From positions 1-64,000 of the forward strand of contig JAUSAG010000024.1 in NCBI GenBank assembly GCA_030652995.1: DNA of 64,000 bases, given 5' to 3'. Shown one piece after another: positions 17,004-31,800 of this stretch (the stretch's first letter is position 1; each line of letters starts with the position of its first letter). A program made the translations under genes and the position numbers. This DNA is from Methylotenera sp. Its GTDB lineage: Bacteria; Pseudomonadota; Gammaproteobacteria; Burkholderiales; Methylophilaceae. The notes below the pieces were generated by a model. It searched no databases. It had not been told where the DNA came from and saw only the letters and a program-made list of their open reading frames with translations.

Positions 17004-18543
17004 ATGCAAGAAAAATCAATTCCTGTTGTAGATCTTTTTGCGGGGCCAGGTGGCTTAGGCGAAGGCTTTTCTCGTAGCAATAATGGTCGCAACTTTGAAA
17101 TTATTGTTTCAGCTGAGATGGATCAATTTGCAGTAAAAACTTTGAGGCTGCGAGCTTTTTTTAGAATACTACAAAAGCAAGCAGAACATTTGCTTGAAGG
17201 CTATTACAGATTCTGTGCTGGTGAAAAGGTTAATTTCACTGAATATCCTTACCAAACTTATTGGGAACAGGCCTCTAATGAAGCTAGACAACTTACACTT
17301 GGGAATAGTGAGGATAACCGAACACTCGATGGAATACTTCGTGAGGCAAAAATAAGCTCACAAAAATCATGGGTACTAATAGGTGGCCCACCCTGCCAAG
17401 CTTATTCATTGGCAGGTAGAGCACGCAATAAACGTAACACTGACTACAAGCCTGAAGAAGATCATAGAAACTATCTCTATAAGGAATATCTTAGAATAAT
17501 CCATGATTATCGACCGGCTGTATTCGTCATGGAAAACGTTAAAGGTATTCTTTCTTCGAATGTTGATGGAAAGAAAATATTTCATAGTATTTTATTAGAT
17601 CTTTCTGACCCTGATGAAGCCATCAGTAAAAGCACGGGTGTTGGTTATAGGATTTGTTCTTTAGTTAATAATACTGTTTTCAAGAAAGGCATGAGCCCTG
17701 ATGAGATCGACCCTAAAGATTTCATTGTTAAAGCTGAGAATTACGGCCTACCCCAGGCTCGCCACCGTGTAATACTTCTTGGAATACGTGAAGATTTAGC
17801 TGTCATGCCCGAGGCGCTCCAAGAGTCGGCAAGAATATCTGTTAATGATGTAATTTCTGACTTACCAGCGTTGCGAAGTGGATTGAGTAAAGAGATGGAT
17901 ACTCAGGAGGCTTGGTCTTCCGCAGTTAATAACCATTTGCAGAATCTAATCAGTCTTAGCTCTCAAAAAGTAGAGCTTAAACAGCTCAATCTGACGCTAA
18001 AAGAGCTGCGAAAATCAGGCATTCCAAAGTTAAATAAAGGAGCCGTTAGTATAAGAAAGCATGAACAAGCTATAACTCCCAACAATGTGCTATCAGAGTG
18101 GTATTCTGATTCACAATTAAAAGCTTGGCTTAACCATGAGACGCGAGGGCATATGTCCAGCGACTTGCTACGATATTTTTATGTGGCCAGCTATGGAATA
18201 GCATATGGGCAATCCCCAAAAGGTCATAAAGAATTTGATCTTGAAGGTCTTAGCCCTAATCATAAGAATTGGAAGTCTGGAAACTTCTCAGATCGATTCA
18301 GAGTTCAGATTAACAATCGTCCATCGACAACAATTACTAGCCACATATCGAAAGATGGACATCAATTCATACATCCAGATCCACTACAGTGTAGAAGCCT
18401 TACGGTCAGAGAGGCTTCTAGGCTACAAACATTCCCTGACAATTACTTCTTTCAAGGAAATCGGACACAACAGTTCCATCAAGTTGGCAATGCAGTTCCA
18501 CCGTTATTAGCATATCAGATTGCTGGAATAGTTAAAAAACTCT

Positions 18544-18551
<8 letters not shown>
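17004..18551 (+). CDS. DNA (cytosine-5) methyltransferase
   Basis: 515-aa C5-methyltransferase that would transfer methyl groups from S-adenosylmethionine to cytosine in a specific sequence. Motifs occur in canonical order: I VVDLFAGPGGLGEGFSR (about 7-23), IV GGPPCQAYSLAGR with the catalytic Cys (about 126-138), VI VFVMENVKG (about 173-181), VIII QARHRVILLGIR (about 250-261), then a long target-recognition region, IX REASRLQTFPD and X GNAVPP (about 495-500). It is longer than minimal enzymes such as M.HhaI, with a ~140-residue variable region and inserts near the N-terminus. It converges on the dptH-like gene with an 8-bp overlap of the ends (18544-18551). No standard restriction endonuclease gene lies beside it. 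I expect it to supply self-marking for the DptFGH-like operon (inference). Confidence 0.93.
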
Positions 18552-23693
<5,142 letters not shown>

Positions 23694-23697
<4 letters not shown>

Positions 23698-24995
23698 CTG
23701 AGTGACCCTGTACTTATCATTCGAGTGGCATCTGAATAAACTGTGAGCAATCCAGTAGCCTTCATCTGCTCCGCCAGTCTTCTTTCATTTTCTTCAAAAA
23801 TTGATGCATCAAAGTTATTTAAAAGATCTGCTTCTTGCGCAGACTCTCGGCCGGTTATAAAGCCACATTTTCCATACAACCATTCCATACAAAACCTTTC
23901 AAATGAAATCTCCTCTTCCGCCTCAATGCACGCTAGGACAAGTGTTTCTAAAGCATCCAGACCCATAACTAAATGTCTTCGGCCTTTCCATGAGTTAAGC
24001 AAGCTAACTGCTGCTGCTGTGGCAGCAAAAGACCCTCGCACTTTTCCTAGTTGTTGTTTTGATGCTGGCTTTGAAACTGCTTTTGATGCCTGCTCTAAAG
24101 CTACTTTTGAGGCGGCTGCGAATACTCTGTTGATAGCATCCTTAAGACACCTTTGAGAAGCTCGCCTTAATTGCCCATGGACACCAGCACAGTCGAATAT
24201 TAAACCTTCCCTTTTTTGCCCTAAGGCATCTGAAGAACGAGAATTTTGCATAATAACAATCCATATGCCTGTCCAACTGATTATTGACCTAATTCTTGAG
24301 ACGCTGGGCAACTCAGTGTGACTTAGTATGTTCATCACGCCATCACGATACAAATCCTCTAGATCATCATTAAAAAGTTTTGATTCAGGTTCAATTGTAT
24401 CTTTAACAGGCTTCGCATCTTTGTGACCTTGATTTCTTAGCGTAGAGGCTAAGCTCTCCAGAGGGGTGCTCTCACCTTCAGGAAATAATGAAATAAATCC
24501 ATCCCGAATTTTCTGGAGTCTTTCAGAGCTTGAGTCTTTGCGCAGAATATGAAATGCAAGGGCACCCCCCCCGCGTAGATATCTTCTTTCTAAGGAAATG
24601 CTCTTATTAACGGCACCACCTTTGAAGCGAGCATCCCAATGAACAAGTGATCTTGTAAAAGGGAAGAAATGAGTTTTTTCCCAACTTTTGACTTTGACAA
24701 CATTTTTAACATCAAGCTCTAGACAGTGAAGAAGTCGGCGGACAGCATCTTCGCTACTAGCATCAATTAGAACTTTACGTTTTTCGATTTCAGGTAAATT
24801 CTCATCTTGCAAAAGCCTTCTTGCAAAATCATGTGCGTATCTTGTTAAAGTGAAGCTGTCTTCGGAGGGGAGAATTGCACCTTCTGAACAGAGGACCAAA
24901 TTTAGGAGCTCTAAGCCTGGGTAAAATCCTGCTCCATCAACATCTAGAACCCCACCAAATAATTCTTTTGTAATTTCAGTTGAACCCATTGCCAT
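23694..24995 (-). CDS. dptG: DptG-like middle protein of the restriction operon
   Basis: 433 aa, no catalytic motif that I recognise. It is assigned by position between the DptF- and DptH-like genes and by length (DptG proteins are about 400-450 aa), so identity is less certain than for its neighbours. A lysine- and alanine-rich helical stretch (AASKVALEQASKAVSKPASK, about residues 298-317) lies in the C-terminal half. The start follows the dptF-like stop by 2 bp and the stop overlaps the dptH-like start by 4 bp, so the three genes form one tightly coupled operon. In known Dnd systems DptG acts with DptF and DptH. Confidence 0.5.
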
Positions 24996-24997
24996 GA

Positions 24998-26869
24998 TTA
25001 AGCGCCTCCACCCACTTGAATTACCCCACTATCAATTGAAACTGTGTACGACCTGCCTTTCATGAAAAGAATTATTTGACCGTATTCAGACAATCCACCT
25101 TCTGCGAGTCTTCCAAGAAAAGTTCTTATGCGACGAAGTTCATGAGAGTAAAAATCATCGGCTAGGTATCCCTTCGCAGCCCGAGCAAGACATTCAAAGG
25201 ATAGTAGATCAAGCTGTAAGTCACTTATACCTTTTTCTGGGTCGTCTACCCTGAGAACTACTTGGCGGTTTATCCAGTCAACTGACGAAGCAAGTGACCA
25301 TTGAATTTCCACCCCTTCAACTTCCCATGCAGACCTTCTAGACATTAATTTGATGGATTTTGATGGTATTCTTCTAGAAATAATTGCGGCATCAGAGGTG
25401 GCTCTACCAAAGGCAGGATCAACAAGGTTTAAATTTGTTTCAGTTCCGGACATTCGTAGCCCCTGGACGGTATGAAGGCCAGCCATAAGCATATTTTTTA
25501 GTTTAATCATTTTTTCAGCAGGAATGTCTTGGCTTATAATTTCGAGAAACTGACTCCCATAACTAAAGCCAAGTCTATTGAGTAGGCCACCTGAAGGATA
25601 ATTGTCATCAAAGAATGCGCGGCGGCGCAATGCTGTAACTACATTTAGCACCGCTTGAGACTCCCTATCTCTCTCTCCTTTACTTTTTGGATTACCGACA
25701 ATCTCATCAATTCCTCCAGAGGCATCAATGGTCTTTTTATTACCACTCAGCGTAATTTCAAATTTCAGGTCTAGCTGGTCAGGTTCAAATACATCACCAA
25801 TATTCAGTAGCTTTTCATCTAATGGTCTAAATGCTCTTTTGCCTGGATCCATTCTAAAAAAAGCCGAAAGAATAGGTATACCTTTAAGTAAGCGATCTTC
25901 AGGTAACGCTTCAGGCTTTTCGAACAGCAGATTGTAAAATGCATATCTGTTTTGCCAAATTTTAGAAGAAGCAGCTTGGCGATGAACATCAACGCAGCTC
26001 AAACCACCGGTGATAATATAGGCTAGCAACATAAGCATTTCACGAATAGTCACTACAAAACCTAAGCGTTCTATTGTCGATAGAAGCTCTTCTATTCTTA
26101 AAACTCTCTGGCTTGCTGTATCTTTTCCGTGACTGGCAAGAAGGGTTCTGTTCCAGAAAATTGGACACTTGTTAGCGTATTTGCAACTACCACAGGACTG
26201 ATTCCATCTTTTATCATCAGCAACCCACTTCTTGAATGCCAATTTAACCAAACTTTCTTTAGAGACTGAAGAATCTGAAACTGACTGATAATTTAAATTA
26301 ACTATATGCACTTCACTATCTATACTGCAACTTCCAGTACGGAAGGATTCTTGGAAAGTTTTAAAAATTTGATTGCAAATATTGCCTGATGAAGACTGAG
26401 ATATTACCGCCCTAAGGCGACCTTCGTTGGCACATACAATTGTTACAGATTCTGGATAACATGAAGTATTTTCGATGAATTCAGCCGCATCGTTTACATC
26501 AAGCTCAGAGAAATCTTTGTGAATCCTGAGCGGTTTTTTTCCAGATTCAGAATCAAGGGGAGGTATTGCAGATAATCCATTACATTCAGAAAGTAGTAAA
26601 TCTCTTGCCAATTGGCTTGGATACCCAAGATAGTCAGTTATTATTCTTCTGCATAAATGCGTTTTGCCGTGTCCCGCATCTCCAGTTAGTACAACAACTT
26701 TTGCTCCAGAATTTATGGTGTTTAATAAGTAGACTAAAGCTTGAGTTTTAAAATCTAGTGAGTCGTTGTCAGTCTGATATTCCTCGTAAATCTGCGCGTG
26801 AGATGGACTGAAGGGAAGGTGACGATTTAGTCGAGTAACGTGAGAGTTAACTTTGGGTTCTAATGCCAT
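24998..26869 (-). CDS. dptF: DptF-like P-loop ATPase
   Basis: 623 aa. Walker A is LTGDAGHGKTH (about residues 61-71), followed by SVTIVCANEGRLRAVI, a beta-strand plus NEG segment that I associate with DptF-type NTPases. A short cysteine motif CGSCKYANKC (about 225-235) could bind zinc or another metal. This is the first gene of the operon and probably the one that senses or recruits; in phosphorothioation systems DptF is an NTPase partner of DptG and DptH. The remainder shows no nuclease signature that I can see. A generic AAA-type defence ATPase is the alternative reading. Confidence 0.6.
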   Translation of the reverse strand: MALEPKVNSHVTRLNRHLPFSPSHAQIYEEYQTDNDSLDFKTQALVYLLNTINSGAKVVVLTGDAGHGKTHLCRRIITDYLGYPSQLARDLLLSECNGLSAIPPLDSESGKKPLRIHKDFSELDVNDAAEFIENTSCYPESVTIVCANEGRLRAVISQSSSGNICNQIFKTFQESFRTGSCSIDSEVHIVNLNYQSVSDSSVSKESLVKLAFKKWVADDKRWNQSCGSCKYANKCPIFWNRTLLASHGKDTASQRVLRIEELLSTIERLGFVVTIREMLMLLAYIITGGLSCVDVHRQAASSKIWQNRYAFYNLLFEKPEALPEDRLLKGIPILSAFFRMDPGKRAFRPLDEKLLNIGDVFEPDQLDLKFEITLSGNKKTIDASGGIDEIVGNPKSKGERDRESQAVLNVVTALRRRAFFDDNYPSGGLLNRLGFSYGSQFLEIISQDIPAEKMIKLKNMLMAGLHTVQGLRMSGTETNLNLVDPAFGRATSDAAIISRRIPSKSIKLMSRRSAWEVEGVEIQWSLASSVDWINRQVVLRVDDPEKGISDLQLDLLSFECLARAAKGYLADDFYSHELRRIRTFLGRLAEGGLSEYGQIILFMKGRSYTVSIDSGVIQVGGGA

Positions 26870-27130
26870 TTAATTCATTCTTGTAATTAAAAGAAGATTT
26901 ATAAATTGTTTAATTAGGCATAGGATCCTAGTTAAATAAGCGCTTATGTGAAGCACGTTGTTTCCTAACGTCTCTGTACGATAGCATACATAACAAAATG
27001 TACAATCTTCATTCAGAATAGACCTGAAATACCCTTCTGACCTAATCATAGCATTATAATTATAAGCATATTCAATTCAGGCACTTCAATTTGGAATGGC
27101 TGCAATTAAGGCAGGGTGCGCTATAAACTG

Positions 27131-27253
27131 AATTCATTTCAAAATTAGTCGGTCTTGCAATAGATGCCCAACTTGCCAGATTAGGAGTAATTCCGGATTT
27201 TGTTCGTACAATAAGTTATTTAAAGCACTTACTAATGGGATGTGAATTTTAGA
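27131..27253 (+). pseudogene. Short remnant of an unidentified protein-coding frame
   Basis: About 40 codons open between stops read TEFISKLVGLAIDAQ... to ...KHLLMGCEF. The composition looks like helical protein, but there is no start codon or ribosome site. It could be the middle of a deleted gene or chance. Weak support only. Confidence 0.2.
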
Positions 27254-27300
27254 GACTACTTGAGTCTTCTAGCGGCTAGGTCAAAGGAACTCAATATATT

Positions 27301-27369
27301 ATGAACAGTGAATATCTGCAGTTCCCCTTATATCACGGCACATCGTCGATCTTCCTAGATGATATCTAA
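27301..27369 (+). pseudogene. Truncated N-terminus of a possible ADP-ribosyltransferase-like protein
   Basis: 22 codons from an ATG with GGAAC upstream: MNSEYLQFPLYHGTSSIFLD ends in a stop two codons later. The YHGTSS...LD start is typical of small ADP-ribosyltransferase-fold proteins, where the H of YHGT is part of the NAD site. The remainder of such a gene is absent, so this looks like a relic of deleted cargo. Confidence 0.35.
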
Positions 27370-27430
27370 GTTTTCTAACGAGATATTGTATAAAAAATAG
27401 CATTATGGGGGTTTTGCCAATGTAGCACAG

Positions 27431-27643
27431 TTAGATTGTGGGAGAACTCATCATTAAATTGTGAATGTAAGCGATCGCTTCGGTCAATCCGCCATGCCTT
27501 ACAATAAAGTCCTCAACAGACTCGCTATCATAGATATCAGTGTCACTTCTGCTCACCTCAAAACGCAAATCTTGACCGTCATCAACAATCAATATTTCAG
27601 TCCGTAAGTCATATTCAATACGCTTTATATTAATCTTGCTCAT
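27431..27643 (-). CDS. Small unidentified protein (70 aa)
   Basis: Starts at ATG 27643 with AAGGAA upstream, giving MSKINIKRIEYDLRTEILIV.... It is acidic (DDGQDLRFEVSRSDTDIYDSESVEDF) and has no membrane segment. It follows two other small minus-strand frames closely, and the three may be one operon lying between the two defence systems. No family recognised. Confidence 0.5.
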   Translation of the reverse strand: MSKINIKRIEYDLRTEILIVDDGQDLRFEVSRSDTDIYDSESVEDFIVRHGGLTEAIAYIHNLMMSSPTI

Positions 27644-27656
27644 TATTGATTCCTTA

Positions 27657-27863
27657 CTAAGATTGTTTAAAGTGAATAGATTTAGCAAAAGTTTTCAATC
27701 CACGCCAGAGTAATCTAATTGGCGCGAAGTAAGCAATAAAGTCTTGTTTAACAAATATCATCATACGCTGACTTTTTGTGGCGTTCTCTGGTATCGGTAG
27801 TATTGGGTAGACCTGTGCCAGCTCACTTTTAATATACGTAGTTAACTTCATGTAGTTTTGCAC
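27657..27863 (-). CDS. Small unidentified protein (68 aa)
   Basis: Probable GTG start at 27863 with AAAGGA about 9 nt upstream; the frame is open from 27887. The product MQNYMKLTTYIKSELAQVYP... is basic and ends in RLLWRGLKTFAKSIHFKQS. Its start overlaps the end of the upstream membrane-protein frame and its stop is 13 bp before the next gene. No family recognised; the arrangement, rather than sequence similarity, supports it. Confidence 0.4.
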   Translation of the reverse strand: MQNYMKLTTYIKSELAQVYPILPIPENATKSQRMMIFVKQDFIAYFAPIRLLWRGLKTFAKSIHFKQS

Positions 27864-28230
27864 GGTGGTTGTGTCCTTTGAGTTCAAAAATAACCGTCAA
27901 GATTAATATGATGGCTGGCAATGCCCATAGAAAAAGTAGCACGGATGGATGCTGATTGTGCCATGCGCATATAAATACATATAAGCTAACAAGTAATATC
28001 CAAATCACCGCAATGTAGGTCAACACCAATGACTTAATAATTAAGCGCTCACTACATCTTGATGGTTTTGATGATTGCATTGAGTTATTTAAATAGACTT
28101 CTCGGATGGATTCTTCATCACTTAATATGATATTTAGCCTGAAATACACTATACAAACTATTTTTAGATGGTGCAAACCACCAAACACGCACACCGTATA
28201 CTGTGTACATTGAGTCGTATATATTTTCAA
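27829..28230 (-). CDS. Small putative membrane protein
   Basis: Frame of 133 codons with two hydrophobic helices (LVLTYIAVIWILLVSLYVF and SVLLFLWALPAIILILTVIF) joined by a short loop, and a basic C-terminal tail. The true start may be an internal ATG at 28080 (MQSSKPSRC...), since the first 50 residues look atypical. First of three minus-strand small frames between the Zorya and DptFGH-like loci. Function unknown; small two-helix membrane proteins are frequent effectors in defence islands, but nothing here proves that. Confidence 0.4.
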   Translation of the reverse strand: MKIYTTQCTQYTVCVFGGLHHLKIVCIVYFRLNIILSDEESIREVYLNNSMQSSKPSRCSERLIIKSLVLTYIAVIWILLVSLYVFICAWHNQHPSVLLFLWALPAIILILTVIFELKGHNHRAKLHEVNYVY

Positions 28231-28660
28231 CTAATTTAATGAAATTCAATGGGTTAAATAAAACAATCATCTTTAAAATAAATAATGTATTTTTGAGTTT
28301 TATAATGAAATGTGTGTGGTCATGGAATAGATGAGCATGAAGATAATCTGACCATTAAAATGGCCGACATTAAATAAATTGGATTTCTGTGATTGATTAT
28401 ATATTTTGTTGCAAAGAGTATAAAACTAGTTACATGGTTGATTTTAGATTTTCAGATTCCTTTAGCAGACACTCAAAATCGTCACTCTAGTTCCAAACCG
28501 GAAGTTCATTTATCAAGCGCGATTGACAGGATCCGGCCAAATTGAGTCATACGCAAATCAAGGCTTTGCAAGAAAAACTTCACTAGAAGTTACCCGAGCA
28601 ACCGCGAATAAAAAAGTTATCTATCCTTCCACCCTACCAAACCTTACCGTTATTTAATTC
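28231..28660. other. Gene-free AT-rich stretch between defence loci
   Basis: About 430 bp without a convincing gene, RNA or terminator hairpin. It separates the small-ORF group from the two micro-ORFs that follow zorD. Confidence 0.4.
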
Positions 28661-28738
28661 CTAGCGCATTTTTTCAGCGAGAATATTTGCATCAATATCA
28701 CCAAAATCATAATCAGATTTCCACTGCACTTTATCCAT
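28661..28738 (-). CDS. Micro-ORF 2 downstream of zorD (25 aa)
   Basis: ATG at 28738 overlaps the stop of micro-ORF 1 (TAATG). The product MDKVQWKSDYDFGDIDANIL ends AEKMR; it is acidic and soluble-looking. Stop-start overlap suggests translational coupling, but it may also be the relic of a longer gene. Confidence 0.3.
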   Translation of the reverse strand: MDKVQWKSDYDFGDIDANILAEKMR

Positions 28739-28881
28739 TACATTTGAGTCCAGATTTTAGCGCACTGAATCATACATTTTTGATAAGCCTTAAATTCAGC
28801 ACGATCACGTAAAACAAGGCGTATCTGAGAAACAAAAACAAGAAACGTCAAAAAAGAAGCAATTGAAAAAGTGAAGTCCAA
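28738..28881 (-). CDS. Micro-ORF 1 downstream of zorD (47 aa, possible single-pass membrane peptide)
   Basis: Begins with TTG at 28881, six bases after the zorD stop. The frame encodes MDFTFSIASFLTFLVFVSQI followed by a basic segment RLVLRDR and a two-cysteine tail, which is a credible membrane peptide with a positive cytoplasmic flank. Tight spacing to zorD and the TAATG overlap with the next frame argue for co-translation. Its size and TTG start keep confidence low. Confidence 0.3.
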   Translation of the reverse strand: MDFTFSIASFLTFLVFVSQIRLVLRDRAEFKAYQKCMIQCAKIWTQM

Positions 28882-28887
28882 AGTAAA

Positions 28888-31800
28888 TCACTCTTGTGGC
28901 CACTCTTGATAAAGTAAACGTTCAATATCGAGCATCGATATTGGATAATCGTTTAGTAAGCTGGTTAGATGTTTCTGATCGAGCAATTCGACGTTATTTA
29001 ACTCTGCTTGCTCGTGCGCTTGGGCATTAAAAAACTGGTTAGTCAGGCCTACTTTTTTAAACTCCACGTTGGGATGTTTTCGCTGGTAAAAAGCCTCGCC
29101 ACCAACAACTTCCTTGACAGCATCCCATCCGAGCCTTGCGCCTTCTTTCCCAGAAGCCTTAGTCTGGACCAATACGCCATTGCTTCCAGTAATGGCAACG
29201 ACATCTACTCCATTATCATGAGCACCAGGTGTGCAATAGCAGAAATCGTATCCGCGCTTGTTCCAAAGTGCAGCAGTCAGACCCTCGAAATGTCGCCATT
29301 CCATGCGTAGAGCCATATCCAGATCGATACGCTCATCAATGGAGTCAACATTACCTAGCGGTACGATTTCCCCGACGTTAAAGTCATTTGGCGACACATC
29401 TCCAGAACCATTAAGCATATCGTTAGCCAGCAATCTTTTGTAGGTTAATAATCGGTCAAGTTTTACATCGAAAGTTAGAAAATCATCGGCATGGACAATT
29501 GGATAGTAAACGAATACCTCCTTTGTCTGGCCAATACGATATGCGCGGTCTGTTGCTTGATCCTCTTTGGCTGGGTTCCATGTCCGCGTGTAGTGGACGA
29601 CATGGTTGGCACCTTGAATATTCACGCCGAAGCCGACCGCCACTGGTGAGAGAATAATTACCCCAAAACCCTTTTCCATCTGAAAGGATTTGATACGTTT
29701 TTGCCGACTAGCTTCGTTACTAGATGAGGCACTCGTGTCGCCATTTATGATATCAGGATTAATATCAAAAGCTTCTTTTATGTAATGTTGTAGAAGCCGT
29801 TGAATGTTTCTAAATTCACAAAATACGATGACTTTTTCTTCACGCCCCTTTATATTCACAAGTTCTTTTAGAAGCCAATCAAGCTTAGGCGATTTAGCTC
29901 GGTACTGATCAATAGGTTCTGGCTTGAAAACTGTCAATCCATGACGTCGTGGATCCGTGCAGACTACTCGCAAGTACTGCAACAGTCCTAGATGGTTTTT
30001 AAAAGGCGAGATTGAACCTACTTCATTACGACTTTTGAAATCTTCGACTGCTTTAGAGTAGAGATTACGTTGCGTCGCCGACAGAGGCAATTTCCAACAG
30101 GTCTCAACAATAATCTTTTCGGGTAAGTTTAAGGCCACTTTGGTTTTGAGGCGGCGTAAGATCTGCGGGGCTATTCGTACACGAAGCTGCTCAATGCACG
30201 CAATAAGTTTCTGAGCATTTGCCTTTTCTTCCTCAGTTGTTGCATTTTCCTCAGCTCTCTTGGCTTCAATGGGCTTTCGGTATCTTTTGCCAAAATCATC
30301 TAACGCACCGAGAAGTCCAGGTTGAACGAAATCGAACAAGCACCACAAATCTGCCAACGAATTTTCGACTGGGGTCCCAGTGCATGCGATCTTGAATCCT
30401 ACATTCTGCTTTTTGGATGCGCGAGTAACCATAGCTGCTGGATTTTTGATACGCTGTGCTTCGTCGCAGATCATCAAAGACCAACGCTGGGCTGCAAAGG
30501 AGAACTCGAGGTCTCGTAGCGCTTCATAGGTTGTCAGTACCACCTTTGCATTTCCGATCCAGCCTGACTTTAGGAATCGGACAAGACCGTCTTCGGTTTG
30601 CAATCTAGCGTCAATCGCCGCGCGTGGCACACGCAAGGGTGCTAATGAGTCACCGTAGGCAGTCAATATAGGGAGTGTTCCTGATAGAAAGAACTTATCG
30701 GCTTCTTCTTTCCAATTCTCCAGCAGTGATACTGGTGCCACCACAAGCATTGGGTCAACCAACGGATCATCTTCCACCAGTCGAGCCATAAATGTTAGCA
30801 ACTGCAGGGTCTTCCCAAGACCCATATCATCTGCAAGTAATGCCCCCCTCACTTGGTGCTCTGCCTGCGACGAATAAAGGTGCTGGAGCCAAGCCACACC
30901 TTCGCGCTGGTGAGGTAACAACGAACACTCAGGGCGCAAGTTCTTTGGAAGTTGAGGCTCCTTCGTAAATGTCTGCAATGCCTCACGTCGCGCTTCTTCA
31001 TACTCAACAGTCTGAATGTTTGCTCTAAGTATTAGGCTCTTACGTGCGCCTGGCTTTTCATTACGTTCTGCAGCATGTTTCTCAGGATCGAATTGCCGCG
31101 CATTGACTTGACCAAGCACATCTCCGAATGTTGCTGTTAAATCCTCAGCTTCTTTTAGAGACATAGGTTTTGGTAACCACGATAACTCAACCGTTTCGCG
31201 TCCGGCCACGCGAGCACTCTCAGCAGCCTCACGAAGTTGCTCTAGCGTAGCTTTCGTAGCAGGAATGGCAATCGGTTCACTGCCTACCTCCGACGTATAG
31301 CCTATTATAGGAACTACATTCTCAGGAAACCAACCCTCATCCTCTTTCTTCTTAGCAATGTACGGGCTGTAATATGGTTTCTCAATACCGATGGCTTCAA
31401 TGCGGGATGAGTAAGCGCTGAGGTCATGAACCTGTGCGTAGGACACCATCATCGGAGGGAGGCTGCGCTCTTCAAGAGCCGATTTAAGTTCGCTTAGGTG
31501 TACTGGCGTGTCGCCCTGAATCTCAAAATCATAACCTTGCCAACCCAACAACTGGTACCCATGGGCAATAGATGCGTTCAGTTTTTCAACAAAAGTTGAG
31601 TGCTCGTTGTGTGTGAGCCAGCGAGTTTCGGAAGATACAGGACCAGAAGCATTCGCAGTTTCAATAAGCAGCCCTACCTTTGTAGGGTAGCCTGTAGCAT
31701 CACGCTCAATAACAGGTAAGAACCTTTCATACTGAAGTCCAGCTTGCTCGCGCGCTTGTTCAAACTGCTCCTCGACAATAACATTTTTGGCATCCTCGCC

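Larger units (their letters stand above)
26870..27430. other. 561-bp gap with gene remnants upstream of the dptF-like gene
   Basis: No intact gene longer than 30 codons is evident. Two protein-like fragments on the plus strand are listed separately (27131-27253 and 27301-27369). The promoter of the dptFGH-like operon should be at its left end, but I cannot point to convincing -35/-10 boxes. Confidence 0.5.
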
